A stretch of 62,685 nt of DNA from positions 1 through 62,685 of the forward strand of contig MU604025.1 of NCBI GenBank assembly GCA_025201845.1, read 5' to 3'. The notes under the pieces are model-generated. The model saw only the letters and a list, made by a program, of their open reading frames with translations. It did not search any database and was not told where the DNA came from. Both the position numbers and the translations under genes were made by a program. Source of the DNA: Martensiomyces pterosporus (lineage: Eukaryota > Kickxellomycota > Kickxellomycetes > Kickxellales > Kickxellaceae). This document shows, piece by piece, positions 21,023 to 31,167 of this stretch. Within the stretch, counting starts at the first letter, position 1, and each line of letters begins with the position of its first letter.

Positions 21023-22612
21023 ATGGTCGTTTCGCAGCTGCTTGACACAAACTGGCTTGCTGAATTGGAGTGGCTCCACTCCCTTGTGCAGGGCTTTGGC
21101 TACGCCAGGGCCGCTGCTACATTCACAGGCATTTACGCAGCGTACAAAGTCACATATGCGCTCTTCTTCTCTCCTCTGCGGCACCTGCCAGGCCCCTTCC
21201 TCGCGCGGCTGACAAACAAGCGCGCAGAGATAATAGCCTTGTTCGGATGGATGGGCGAGTACGCTCGTGAAGAGTCGGAGAAATACGGCGACACCTACGT
21301 CTACCAGCCCAAAGCAGTATCCATCTCGAATCCAATTGATGCACGCACAGTGTACGCATCTCATGCATTCCCGAAGACGCACTTCTACGATCTAATGGAC
21401 ATCCTGGACACCGAGACCACTCTGAGCACTAGGAGCCCCGACCTGGCCAGCATGAGAAGGCGCCAGCTGGGCCCCTACTTCCACCACGGGTACCTGCAGC
21501 GCATGGAGCCAACCATTATCAAGCACGGCTTCCTGGCCATCAAAGACAAGTGGGATGCTCTAATCAGCGAGAGCGCCGGCGGCAAAACGGAGGTCGTCTA
21601 CAGCAGGGAGTTCCTGCTGACGACGTTCGATGTCACCAGTGCCCTGGCGTTTGGCAGGGAGCTTGGGTCGCTGAAGAACAACGATGTGACGATTGCCGAT
21701 TGGGTGGCCTCGACGCTCTCCTACCTGTGGGTGCGGCCGATGTTCGCCAGGTGGCCCAAGCCGCTCTCCTCGCTCATCCTCTCCCCTCTGGAGAAGAAGC
21801 ACGACGCGCTGATTGCCTTCAGCGGCGAGTCCATTGCCAGGCGCAGGGAGTTTCTGCTGACAGCTGAGGAAAAACCTGCTGATTTGCTTCAGGCCATGAT
21901 TGATGCCGAGGACCCAGAGTCCAAGCTGCGCATGGAGCCTACTGAGGTCCATGCCGAGAGCGTCGAGATGCTCTTGGCCGGTAGCGAGACGTCATCGAAC
22001 ACGCTCACGTGGACGCTCCACTTCCTGATGCTGTATCCGCAGCACTACAGGCGTGCCGTGGAGGAGGTTCGCTCGGCATTCGATAAGGACAGCATCATCC
22101 GCTACAGCGAGGGCAGGTCAAAGCTGCCGTTTGTCGAGGCGTGTCTCTACGAATCGATGCGCCTTTGGCCAGTAAGTGGCGGCCAAATCGTTCGTGGAGT
22201 GCCTGAGGGAGGCATCACACTCAGAGACGGGTCTTTTGTTCCAGGCGGATATGAGGTCAATGTGAACATGCAGGGCGTCAACCTGCACAAAGAGTTCTGG
22301 AACGAGCCGCATCTCTTCGATCCCACGAGGTTCCTTGACAACGAGGATGCCAAGCACAATGTCATTACGTTCAGCTGGGGCGTGAGGATTTGCCCCGGAA
22401 GGCATTTGGCGTGGATGGAGATGATCACGATTCTGGCCAATTTGCTTAAGGACTATGACTTTGCTCTGCCAGCCGATTACACGCACCGCGGACCAAACGT
22501 CCTTGACAAGAGGGGATATCCAAAGCTGATGGACGCGCAGACGTTCCTCGTGTCCACGCCCAAGAACCCTGAGCGCGACTGCCGCATCGTTGTCTCCAAG
22601 CGGTCTACGTGA
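21023..22612 (+). CDS. Cytochrome P450 monooxygenase
   Basis: Single exon, 529 residues, complete. An N-terminal hydrophobic anchor (about residues 28-48) is followed by the proline hinge HLPGPFLARL. The I-helix oxygen-binding motif AGSETS is at about 319-324, the K-helix ExxR (ESMR) at 377-380 and the heme-binding loop FSWGVRICPGRH at 450, with the thiolate Cys at 457. It is therefore likely an active ER-bound P450. I cannot name its CYP family or substrate; the neighbours do not form an obvious biosynthetic cluster. Confidence 0.95.
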   Translation: MVVSQLLDTNWLAELEWLHSLVQGFGYARAAATFTGIYAAYKVTYALFFSPLRHLPGPFLARLTNKRAEIIALFGWMGEYAREESEKYGDTYVYQPKAVSISNPIDARTVYASHAFPKTHFYDLMDILDTETTLSTRSPDLASMRRRQLGPYFHHGYLQRMEPTIIKHGFLAIKDKWDALISESAGGKTEVVYSREFLLTTFDVTSALAFGRELGSLKNNDVTIADWVASTLSYLWVRPMFARWPKPLSSLILSPLEKKHDALIAFSGESIARRREFLLTAEEKPADLLQAMIDAEDPESKLRMEPTEVHAESVEMLLAGSETSSNTLTWTLHFLMLYPQHYRRAVEEVRSAFDKDSIIRYSEGRSKLPFVEACLYESMRLWPVSGGQIVRGVPEGGITLRDGSFVPGGYEVNVNMQGVNLHKEFWNEPHLFDPTRFLDNEDAKHNVITFSWGVRICPGRHLAWMEMITILANLLKDYDFALPADYTHRGPNVLDKRGYPKLMDAQTFLVSTPKNPERDCRIVVSKRST

Positions 22613-23500
22613 CGTGGCTCTTTCAGCATGTTTTCTCTGCTGGTTTCCAATGGCCTCAAGTGCTGTCCTGCTATGGCAGTGAGCCGGTGGCGTAGTGTAT
22701 ACATTACAGTTGAAATTCCGAGTCTGAACCAGAGGTTGTGTGCTTATGCTACAAGATGGCGCTTTGGGCAGATGCAGGCTGAGAGGTGATCACCCGGGGC
22801 CATGCTGGCAGGGAGCGCTGGCAGTGCAGCAAAGTATGATGAACAGGACAAGAGCAGCAAGAGTTGGCTGACAATAGAATGTGGCAACAAACAGTGCCTG
22901 AGGATAGAAGGGGAGGTGCGTGGCCGGTGTGGCCGCTGATGGCGAGTGCCTTCAGAACATGACATGGATTAGGGAGGCATGGATGTCGCCTGTCGCTGCT
23001 GTCCTTGGGTGCTACATGTCCGTCACGATCGGCTGGTGAGGAGTGCGAAGAAATCAAGCCTAAGCTCGATGCCATCTGCTCAGCCATCACCACCACCGCG
23101 ATTGAATCAAAGTAATAAAGCGCAATAATGGCCTGGTTCAAAAGGCATGCGTGCGAATCAAAAGGGGCGGTGCCCAGTTTCTGTGGTGAATGCTGATGAC
23201 AAAACAATACCGGGTTTGCTTGTGTCATTCTTGGCTTCTAAGGCAAACCTGTAGCCATTGCAGGGTGCCTCGGGGCATCGAAGGCAAGGACTTGCGTTCT
23301 GAAGATATCCTAGGTTGTGTCAGTGGCAGTCGCGTGCAGTCGGCTATTGGTCCTCGTCAAATGCGCTTTGCTTCCAGCCAGTCAGAGGCGAACAAGCCTG
23401 CTTCCACTTTTCCTGAAGGCACCCAAGCAAAAAATAACCTTCTTTTCTCCTCGCACAGCACCCTATTTAGCATTTTATTTTTTTGCACTCAACTACAGGA
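22613..23500. other. 0.9-kb gap before SQS1
   Basis: No recognisable gene. A 159-codon minus-strand frame (22749-23228) has no domain and atypical composition. The sequence just before the SQS1 ATG (GCACTCAACTACAG|GA) resembles a 5'-UTR intron acceptor. Confidence 0.4.
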
Positions 23501-25033
23501 ATGGACGATTTGTTTGTCATTGACACGCAGGGGTCGAAGAACGTCGCTGTCGAGACGACAGCTGTCGACAGAGAGTTCAAGGCAGTAACCTTGAACCGCA
23601 GCAGCCGCCCGAACACCAAGCCAGCGAAAGGGATACCGCGTGCCAGAGTCATCGAGGACCATATCCAGACTGCTGCCACGAGCAGCAGCAGTGGGCCTGG
23701 AGATGCGCACAGCGGCTCTATGCGGGGGCTGAACTCGCAGTTCCTGAGCCTCGGCGTGAATGAGAAAAAGCGCAAAAACAACCCTAGGAACAAGTACGGC
23801 AAGGTCAAGGGCAAGGGAGGGGGAAACAAGAACAGCAAGGATGGAGTTGGCTACCGCAGCAACCAGCCAAGGATCAACCGCAACAAGCGGCCTCCCAAAC
23901 AGCAGGACATGGACGAAGACGAGCGGGTTTCTGCCTCAATCATTGACTTTATGGACAACCTCGGCAAGCAAGGAATAATGGAGCTGATGGCGAGAACCCC
24001 AGAATATAACGGCCCCAGCTATGTCAACCGGGACCTGGGTGGCGGAAGTGGTGTTAATCCTGGGCCTGGCCCAGATGGCGAGGATGACGACGAATCGGGT
24101 CCCGATGATGCCCTCAAGGCTGACGACCCGTACAGGTTTGAGGACGAACTGGTGGACAGCATCTTGTATGGCGCAGACAGCTCTTCCGCGGCTAGCGCGT
24201 CAGATGACGAGGGGCTGTCGGATTATGCGTCGAATGTCTTTGCGAATGAGGATCTTGACGAAGACGACGGCATCCCCATTGACATTGATATGGAAAGCCT
24301 CGCCGATCCAGACACCCGCTCCTCGCGCAGAAGCAAGACGCAGAAGCATGTGCAAAAGGTGCAGAGTGTTAGGGCGTTCAAGGAGAAGGACCGCTTGAAG
24401 TCCAAAAACAGCCACGCGAAGCAGAAGGGGAGCAAGGGCAAGGGCAAGGACAGCGACGATGGGCCGTCTCCTGGGTTTAACCCGCGCACAGTCATTGGGC
24501 GGCTGGAGATCCTGACCCGCAATACCGACTTTGGAAGCATCTGGCTGCAGCCGATGAACACCTATGAGCGCCGGATCGTGCATATCCTCGCCAAAGAATA
24601 CGGCATCAACTCCAAGTCGCATGGCAACGGAAGCAATCGCTCGACAATTCTCACTCCAACACCTAGCACATGCAAGCCGCGTAACACCAAGCGCATTGAC
24701 AAGCTGCTCCTGCTGTTCGACGAGGGCGGCCTGATCCCTCAGCAATGGTGCGGCGGCCCGACACCAAAGGAAGGACGGGGAGCAGGCGCAGGCAAAAAGG
24801 CTGGCAGGGCTGGCAAGGCTGGCAAGGCTGGCAAGTCGGGATCGTCGTCGAGTCAGTCCGGCAAGAAAATGGTTGCGGAGGATGCACCTGCTGTCGGCGC
24901 TTCCAATATTGGCCACCAGATGTTGACACAGATGGGGTGGGCACCCGGGCAGGGGCTTGGAGCCAACCAAGAAGGCAGGTCTACGCCTGTGGATGTAATG
25001 ATTCGCTCGGGACGTCAGGGACTTGGCGCATAA
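23501..25033 (+). CDS. SQS1: R3H and G-patch domain protein, Sqs1-like
   Basis: 510 residues, one exon. A basic and acidic low-complexity N-terminal half is followed by an R3H-like domain around residues 330-400 (IGRLEILTRNTDFGSIWL, then YERRIVHILAKEYGI with the R-x3-H pattern). After an AGK/GRAGKAGKAGK repeat linker comes a C-terminal G-patch (IGHQMLTQMGWAPGQGLGANQEGR). Yeast Sqs1/Pfa1 has the same domain order and activates the DEAH helicase Prp43 in pre-rRNA processing and splicing. The linker is encoded by near-perfect GGCTGGCAA repeats at about 24800-24835. Domain order is seen; the Prp43 link is family knowledge. Confidence 0.85.
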   Translation: MDDLFVIDTQGSKNVAVETTAVDREFKAVTLNRSSRPNTKPAKGIPRARVIEDHIQTAATSSSSGPGDAHSGSMRGLNSQFLSLGVNEKKRKNNPRNKYGKVKGKGGGNKNSKDGVGYRSNQPRINRNKRPPKQQDMDEDERVSASIIDFMDNLGKQGIMELMARTPEYNGPSYVNRDLGGGSGVNPGPGPDGEDDDESGPDDALKADDPYRFEDELVDSILYGADSSSAASASDDEGLSDYASNVFANEDLDEDDGIPIDIDMESLADPDTRSSRRSKTQKHVQKVQSVRAFKEKDRLKSKNSHAKQKGSKGKGKDSDDGPSPGFNPRTVIGRLEILTRNTDFGSIWLQPMNTYERRIVHILAKEYGINSKSHGNGSNRSTILTPTPSTCKPRNTKRIDKLLLLFDEGGLIPQQWCGGPTPKEGRGAGAGKKAGRAGKAGKAGKSGSSSSQSGKKMVAEDAPAVGASNIGHQMLTQMGWAPGQGLGANQEGRSTPVDVMIRSGRQGLGA

Positions 25034-25148
25034 GTGCATGTTCTCTCTGCAGCTTTCCTGAGGGGCAAATATATTCGTGTGCTTGTATACTTAATGGCAC
25101 AATATTCTATGGAATTGCACTCCAGTGCTGCTTGTGAGGGTGCGTGGG

Positions 25149-26240
25149 CTACTTTTTCGCCGTGGCCATCAGCTCGGCGAGCGCTCTTGCGCCTTCAATC
25201 TCTTCGGGGGTAGCCCCGAACCGACCAGCTCCAAGTACGTGGCTTTTGAGCTGTGATGGGACATCGATTGGAGCAAGAGCCCCAATAGTGCACAGCTCCG
25301 TGGATTTGGCATCAAGGACCTTTGTGTTGCTGAGCAGCCGTCCGTACAGATCTAAATGGCCACTGGAGTCAAAATGCATGTGCTGTTTAGGTATGCGTGT
25401 CCAAAAGTGAGCATGGCAACATTTCGTTGACAGCATGGCGAGTACTTGCCTGCCTGGATCACCTCAATGAGATCGGGGTACCAGCCACCCAATTTCTTTT
25501 CTAGCTTCTCAGCCTGCCTGCTATACACGCCGCTCCAAAGAGCCATGCCACGCTGACGAACAAAGTCATAGTCCGACTCTTCCTTGGTTCTACAACAGAT
25601 CCGATTTGCACAGAGACAGCATGTTAAAATGCAGGGGTCGTGAGTGCTGGGCTTCAAGCAAGGCAGTACGGTTTGTGACCCGAAGACATCGCCCAGTCTT
25701 TTTCTTACCTGAATGGCTCTTTGGGAAGCGCCTCTCTGACCCTCTCGTTGATCGACTCCATTAGCACACCCATCGCGTTGATAACCTACACAGTTGGCAC
25801 AGCGGGTGAGGACGCGCGGCTATTTGAGTGGACAGGCTGGCGAATGCACCTACGATACCGCTATGGATTGGTATGAGTAGCTCAACTTGCCCTTGGTGCG
25901 CCAATGGTGGCTATCATCTTCAGCAAGGATTCACGCGATTTCAGCACAAACGAAATGTTGCCATCGTCCGAAAGAACGCCTTCGCAGCGCTTGACGAGAG
26001 GTGCGATCAGCCTCGGTGTGTTTGCCGATGCTAGCGCCGTTACCTAAGCAGTGGTTGTAAATACATCGGTGCTTGCGAGCGGCTGTTGGCAAAACGTTGA
26101 GATGCGTTTATGTGGCAGAGGTGCTGCCAATGAAAGCCTCAGAACATGATTCTTACTGCCACCGTGTATCGAAGAGTCGGCTCCAGGGCGTGGGCAACAG
26201 CATCAACCTGGGCAAAATCAATGTTGGGCACTTCTTCCAT
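25149..26240 (-). CDS. Carboxymuconolactone-decarboxylase (AhpD-like) family protein, copy A
   Basis: Five-exon gene assembled by splice signals and alignment to the neighbour copy B: 26157-26240, 25891-26043, 25709-25785, 25446-25589 and 25149-25362, 223 residues. Exon 1 ends RYTVA|, exon 2 opens VTALASAN, exon 2 ends GAPR| at a GC donor (AGG|GCAAGT), and exon 3 opens VINAM. The C-terminal half carries the CMD-like core with STELCTIGAL, QLKSHVLGAGRFGAT and an alpha-helical end. AhpD-like proteins are usually peroxide-defence or decarboxylase-related, but a typical CxxC pair is not seen, so function is unknown. The last intron (donor at 25445, GTACTC) is the least certain join. Confidence 0.78.
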
Positions 26241-26391
26241 TGCAGTGTATGAAAAGTTTAAGCTAAGAGATATTTCATAAAGCAGCTAGTGCTGTGCATG
26301 GTGAATCATGTAATCCAGCGTGCTCTCGGTGTAGCCGAGTGCCAGCACATGTTATGGTTAATGCTGTTCTGGGCTAGCTGCGAGTAGACGC

Positions 26392-27219
26392 CTATAGCCT
26401 CCTTGTTGTGACCAGCTTTGCCAGGCGCAGGGCTGCTTGCACCATCTCTTCCGTGGCACCCAAGCGTGCAGCACCCAGGTAGTGGCTTTTAAGCTGCGCA
26501 GCGACGTCCTGCGGGACAAGCGCTCCAATTGCACAGAGCTCCGTCTCCATGCCATTCAGGTAGCGCGCCTCGCTGAGGAGGTGTCCGTAGGAATCCAGCA
26601 TGATGGTCTCGGCCATGTCGGGGTAGAGGGTCCGGAGCTTTGTCTCAACAGCTTCTGCGTGCTTGCCATAGATCCCGTTGAATAGCTCCCTTCCGCTGCT
26701 CTTCACCAGCTCGTAGCTGTAGTTTGAGCTGCTTCTGAGAGGCGGGATCAAAGATAACTCGTGCATCACGGCCTTGTCCGGCTTTACCACATCCATCAGC
26801 GACTGCATCGCATTGATTCCCTACATACACACGCATCCAAAACAGGTCATTAGCGTGAAACCCCGCAAGTGGATGCTGCAGGTGCTTGGCATGAGAAGTG
26901 CTTGCCTTTGGTATCCCCATCAGCGACGTCGAAACCCCGCAAGTGGATGCTGCAGGTGCTTGGCATGAGAAGTGCTTGCCTTTGGTATCCCCATCAGCGA
27001 CGTCATTTTCAGGATAGACTCGCGTGACTGCTGAACAAAGTGGACTTTATCTGATGTTTGGTTGAGCTGCTGTAGGCGTCTGCGTGCGATGGCAGCAGCC
27101 ATGTTGGGGTAGTTCGCTGAGGCCGCTGCTGAGATGGCGACGAGTGAGCGCACGCCGTCACCGAGTGCTTTGGCCTCCTTGTCCCAGTTTTCGAATTCGT
27201 CTTGCGAAATGTGCTCCAT
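26392..27219 (-). CDS. Carboxymuconolactone-decarboxylase (AhpD-like) family protein, copy B
   Basis: Two exons, 26980-27219 and 26392-26820, phase 0, 222 residues. Exon 1 ends SLMGIPK| at a GC donor (AAG|GCAAGC) and exon 2 opens GINAMQSLMDVV after the acceptor TATGTAG. The core contains ETELCAIGALVPQDVAAQLKSHYLGAARLGAT, clearly homologous to copy A. It lacks three of copy A's four introns, and the shared intron has the GC donor in both. A perfect 74-bp tandem duplication (26857-27004) covers the donor; only the donor nearest exon 1 keeps the frame open. Start 27219 is the first in-frame ATG. Biochemical role unknown. Confidence 0.82.
26857..27004. repeat. Perfect 74-bp tandem duplication across a splice donor
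   Basis: Copy 1 is 26857-26930 and copy 2 is 26931-27004, identical throughout (GAAACCCCGC...CAGCGACGTC). It includes the last 25 bases of exon 1 of CMD copy B, its GC donor, and 49 bases of intron, so the locus has two identical donors 74 bases apart. 74 is not a multiple of three. Confidence 0.97.
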
Positions 27220-27517
27220 ATGTTGGCTTTTTGTAAGGTGGTCAATACGCCCCAGCGAGTGAGCTGCAGATAGCGACAATGGTGAGCGTGAGAATCAGAA
27301 AACAGATAAGGAGAGAGAGGGCGCTGGCTGCTGAGCGGCCGAGGCGTGTGCATATCGGTGGCCAGTGCTGCATGTGAACCGTGGAATGATGGGTAAAAGT
27401 TATGCCAGAAGCATAGTCTATGGTCTATTATGTCTACGCCCGCATCGATATCTAAAGATGCTCTAACGCGCGGAATAGAGGGAGGACGTGGCCTGCCGTC
27501 CGTGCTCTCCCTTCAGA

Positions 27518-28444
27518 TTAATCGAGGATTCCGCTAGCAATTGCCGCTTCAGACTCAGCTTTCAAGCGATCCAGCGATGCCCACAGCCTGTCGACGATAG
27601 CTATCCTGACTTTCTCGTCCAGCTGCCTGATTTCCTCTGTAGACGCCAGCTTGGATCTCGCGGCCCTCCACTCCTTTACTTGCTCAGAAAAGTCGATGGA
27701 GTCTCCTACCCTCATGTAGAACACGCTTTTGAAGGGGTTCAGCCGCGGAACAGGCACCCTTTGGTGCAGAGGCATAACCTCCTTCAGGCCATCGTGGAAC
27801 ATTGGCACCACGATCGGTGTGCGCTCCGATTCCATGATCAGTCGGCCCACACCCCACTTGAACCGGATCAGCTGCTGGCCCTGGTTGACCTTTCCTTCAG
27901 GGAACACGTGCACCCATCTATTCTCGTTCATCTTGCGCAGCGCAATCTCCACAGCCAGCTGGTATATCCCGTCGCCACGCACAGTAGGGACCGTTTGCCC
28001 AAAGGCAAAAAACGCGTTGAGAAGCGGGTTCTTGTACAGAAGCTCGCGAGCGCCCAGTGTCCACCGCGCGTGGTCTGGATTCCAGCGCATGCGCGCTGGC
28101 ATCACGCCCCAGATGATCGGGTCATCCATGGTCGACTGGTGGTTGGCGATGGTGATGACTGGCCGAGCGCGCTCGGACTCGACAATGTCTGTGAGCTTGT
28201 GCAAGTCCTCGACGACGACCTTGCGGAATCCTAGCCTCAGCAGTGCGCCCATTGCTGCTGTCGCTGAGCCCACGACTGCTGCGCTAAGCGGCCGCCACCA
28301 TGGGTCCTGTGTCTTGAGCTGCTTGTCGGCCCAGTACGCGTACGATCGCTCCTGCCAGGTTCCTCTTGCCAGCTGGTCGATAAGTTTCTCCGCAGTTGAC
28401 GGCACTGTTGCTGTTGCTGCTTGCTTTTCACATGGCACAGTCAT
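27518..28444 (-). CDS. TAZ1: Tafazzin, monolysocardiolipin acyltransferase
   Basis: Single exon, 308 residues. Remodels cardiolipin acyl chains on mitochondrial membranes. The acyltransferase motif NHQSTMDDP (H102-x4-D107) is present, with RWTLGARELLYKNPLLNAFF, GQTVPTVRGDGIYQ, WVHVFPEGKVNQ and the FKWGVGRLI-ES block, all typical of tafazzins. A hydrophobic membrane segment lies at about residues 52-70. Start 28444 is the first in-frame ATG; an upstream GTG is not considered. TRS31 lies upstream on the same strand. Confidence 0.95.
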   Translation of the reverse strand: MTVPCEKQAATATVPSTAEKLIDQLARGTWQERSYAYWADKQLKTQDPWWRPLSAAVVGSATAAMGALLRLGFRKVVVEDLHKLTDIVESERARPVITIANHQSTMDDPIIWGVMPARMRWNPDHARWTLGARELLYKNPLLNAFFAFGQTVPTVRGDGIYQLAVEIALRKMNENRWVHVFPEGKVNQGQQLIRFKWGVGRLIMESERTPIVVPMFHDGLKEVMPLHQRVPVPRLNPFKSVFYMRVGDSIDFSEQVKEWRAARSKLASTEEIRQLDEKVRIAIVDRLWASLDRLKAESEAAIASGILD

Positions 28445-28820
28445 TATGCGCACGCTGTCCTCATTTGTCTAGCAGGAGAAAAAGAAAAAAAAAACTGGGC
28501 ACTGGAGTAGCGAAAGGGGACAAAGCGGGGGCAGCCCCAGCGCTGCTTTTTTTTTTTCCTTGGCGGATGCGGCGCTAGCCAGCCAAAAGCTTGGGGACGA
28601 TTTGGCTTCGTGGACCGGTGATCACAGCCACTGAGCGCCAGCGGCCCACTCCTTCGACAACGTGTTTAGCGGCATGCGTGTTGAAATTACAAGGGAGAGG
28701 CTAGAAAAAGAAAGGCGACGGTCGTGCCGAGAGATCGGTGCGGGCTGCATGCCTGGCACGCTGTAAAGAGCACGGCAGAGAAATTGTACATTGGCCAGCG
28801 CAGGCGAAGCGGGGCAGCCG
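28445..28820. other. Intergenic, TRS31 3' end to TAZ1 5' end
   Basis: Holds the TAZ1 promoter and TRS31 3' UTR. It has runs of A (about 28477-28493) and T (about 28548-28557); no gene is seen. Confidence 0.45.
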
Positions 28821-29441
28821 CTACTTGCCAGCCTCCAGCCGCTTCTCTCTGTCCATGACCTCCTTGTCAAACTTTAGCAAGATAACGGTCCTCAGCGGCA
28901 TTCCCTCGGCAGGGACCACATGGGAGGTGACTCTCGCTGGGCACTGGCAGCACCTCACAATGGCCTCCACGATGCCCGAGACAAAGGCACCGGGAGAGAA
29001 CGACGACATCTCCTTGGGCACCGATATGAACTTTAGGATGCTTGGCTCGTTGTCCGTGATCATGTACTCGTCCTCGCTCTCTGTGCTGCGCTCCAGCGAG
29101 TCCGCCTGCTTGTCAAACAGCGTTCGCCAGACGACCGTGTTGATAAACACCAGTGTTTGCAGTACCCGCGTCTCGCGGTGGACACTCTTTTCGCGCCACA
29201 TCGCCAATTCAAAGACACGCACGCCGACACGCTGCCCCAGCTCATTGAGCTTCGCCTCGAGGTCCTGAATGCCCAGAACGCGGTTTTGCGAGTACCGGAT
29301 AATCTCCGCAAAGAGGAACGCAAAGGCATTGAGCCCCACCTTGTCCCGCCGCTGCTTAATGACGTTGTGCTCGAGCAGCATCGTCGACCGCCTCGACGCC
29401 TTGGTGTCCAGCTTCATCAGACTCGGCCGTGGCGTGGACAT
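28821..29441 (-). CDS. TRS31: TRAPP complex subunit Trs31/TRAPPC5
   Basis: Single exon, 206 residues; core subunit of all TRAPP complexes, Bet3-like alpha/beta fold. The N-terminal segment STMLLEHNVIKQRRDKVGLNAFAFLFAEIIRYSQNRV matches the family, then LEAKLNELGQRVGVRVFEL and the RETRVLQTLVFINTVVWRTLFDKQADSLERS block, and a C-terminal HVVPAEGMPLRTVILLKFD. Start 29441 is the first in-frame ATG. It is head-to-head with the mS33 gene across 350 bp. Confidence 0.95.
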   Translation of the reverse strand: MSTPRPSLMKLDTKASRRSTMLLEHNVIKQRRDKVGLNAFAFLFAEIIRYSQNRVLGIQDLEAKLNELGQRVGVRVFELAMWREKSVHRETRVLQTLVFINTVVWRTLFDKQADSLERSTESEDEYMITDNEPSILKFISVPKEMSSFSPGAFVSGIVEAIVRCCQCPARVTSHVVPAEGMPLRTVILLKFDKEVMDREKRLEAGK

Positions 29442-29791
29442 TGCTATAAACCGCAAGGTGTTGAAGGAAGGCGAGAAGGTGCAGGTGAGGACAGGTCGAA
29501 TGACAGCAGAGATGGCTGCCGTGCTGAGCTGCCGGGGTTTGGCAGCAGAGACGCAAGCGCCAGTTTTGCGCTCCCCAGCTCACGCAGCTGCCTGGCGGTG
29601 GCCACGTGTTGCTGATTAGATCCCCTGGAAATCCGGTATCACTGAGATGCGCTGCAAGCCTATCTGACCATTTTCTCCCTCTCAGCGAGCGCTCAAATTT
29701 GCATTTCTGGCCTCTCTTTGCTCCGCACGCTCCATTTTCTTTTGGGCTCCATACACCAGCACCTATCCACAGCACCGCACAAAGAGCAGCA
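29442..29791. promoter_or_regulatory. Divergent promoter region, TRS31 / mS33
   Basis: A 350-bp interval between head-to-head genes with no coding potential; pyrimidine-rich near 29670-29690. No TATA element is clear. Confidence 0.5.
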
Positions 29792-30130
29792 ATGTCGGGG
29801 GCATCGGCAAAGGTGGCGCGCACGCTCAAGCTGGCGGAGATTTCGTCAAAGATTTTCGGCACGACATTCAACCCCACAGGCGCCCGCACCGGAAACTACA
29901 TTCTCAGACAAAACTTCCGAGGCGAGCAGATGGTGCGCTACTACCCGTCGCAGATGGACGGTGACATGGCAAGGGTCTCTCGCATCAGCCGCCTCATGGG
30001 CGAAAAGTACTACGATCCCGAAGAGATCGACCGCCTGAACGCTCTCGACAAGCGCAAGGCTCGCGGAAAGGGCGGACCCAAGAAGGGCGAAGGAAAGCGC
30101 GCTGCCCTGTCCAAGGGCAAGAAGCGGTAG
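29792..30130 (+). CDS. RSM27: Mitochondrial small ribosomal subunit protein mS33
   Basis: 112 residues, single exon. The conserved mS33 block is IFGTTFNPTGARTGNYILRQ followed by FRGEQMVRYYP, with a strongly basic C-terminus (KRKARGKGGPKKGEGKR). Component of the mitoribosome small subunit. No separate cleavable presequence is apparent, which is normal for this small basic protein. Confidence 0.9.
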   Translation: MSGASAKVARTLKLAEISSKIFGTTFNPTGARTGNYILRQNFRGEQMVRYYPSQMDGDMARVSRISRLMGEKYYDPEEIDRLNALDKRKARGKGGPKKGEGKRAALSKGKKR

Positions 30131-30374
30131 ACGCCGGCATGGCTGCTACTCGCACTCAGCCTCCTTCTCTTCTATTTCCAGCTGCTTCTGCCAATACACT
30201 CAAATACCACACACGCTGAGGCACAGATAACGCCAAATGTGTCACGTGCAGGCGCTCAATAAACACAATTGTCTACAGACGGCTCTCATATTCTAGCGGG
30301 GGTATTTTCAGTGATTTTGCGCACAAGCATTGTTTTATTGTTCAAGCTATCTGCAGACGAAAGAATTGCCATAA

Positions 30375-30918
30375 ATGAGCAGCAAGAGCGACTTTTACAT
30401 ATACTTCTAGTGCGTAGAACACGGCGTGGCCCCGGCAGACTCCAGCAGCAGTGGTCTTGCAGATATCTAACCCTGGCTTGTCTGCTGTTTTGTATGCATG
30501 TAGCACGGGACACAAGGGGAAATTTGGACACGAGTTTTTCCGGTTTGAGGTCGACAGCCATGGACGCCTGAAGTATGCGAACAACTCGAACTACCGGCGG
30601 GACAGCATCATCCGCAAGAGCTTGGTGCTCAGCCCAACACTGGTCAGCGAGGTCAAGAGAATCATCGAGGACAGCGAGATCATGAAGGAGGACGACGCAA
30701 AGTGGCCACAGCGAGACGAGAGCGGGCGGCTGCAGCTTGAGATCAAGCTCGGAGGAGAACGCATAAACTTTGAAACAGCACAGCTTGGGTCTCTAGCAGA
30801 CATCCAGCGCACCGAGGATCCCGAGGGCCTGCGTGTCCTCTACTACTTGATCCAGGATCTCAAGTGCCTCATCCTGTCGCTGATCTCGCTCCACTACAAG
30901 ATCAAGCCCATTGCGTAG
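30375..30918 (+). CDS. MAGO: Mago nashi, exon junction complex core
   Basis: Exons 30375-30409 and 30504-30918, phase 2 (TTCTA|GTGCGT ... GCATGTAG), 149 residues, the normal Mago length. Exon 1 encodes [12 protein letters not shown]; exon 2 continues [15 protein letters not shown] and [15 protein letters not shown], then [40 protein letters not shown], and ends LVYLIQDLK-like with [12 protein letters not shown]. Mago pairs with Y14 in the exon junction complex. A CTAACCC branch point lies about 35 bp before the acceptor. Its presence fits an intron-rich fungus. Confidence 0.97.
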
Positions 30919-31167
30919 CACGTTGTGATAGCTGCTGTAAGAATCCATGCGCAAGCACACTGACTTTAACTGCAGACATGCGCCTATCTGCACCACAGAG
31001 CACTTTTCTTTGCAGTGAAAGAATGCGCACATGTGGTGTGTCCTGTGCACAGAGCTAGCTGCGTAAAACACGCCTCAGCCACGGACAAGCAGTCTAGCAA
31101 GCAAAAGAACATGGGCAGATGATGAGGGAAACAAGGGCAAAGAGAAAAAAGACGAGCGAGGAGGTCC

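Noticed and set aside
22749..23228. 159-codon minus-strand ORF downstream of the P450
   Set aside because: No domain, no splice support, random-looking composition.
25440..25452. A third GC donor (CAG|GCAAGT) in CMD copy A
   Set aside because: Its phase does not fit the only good acceptor (25363) and would give an immediate stop; the GT four bases later fits phase.
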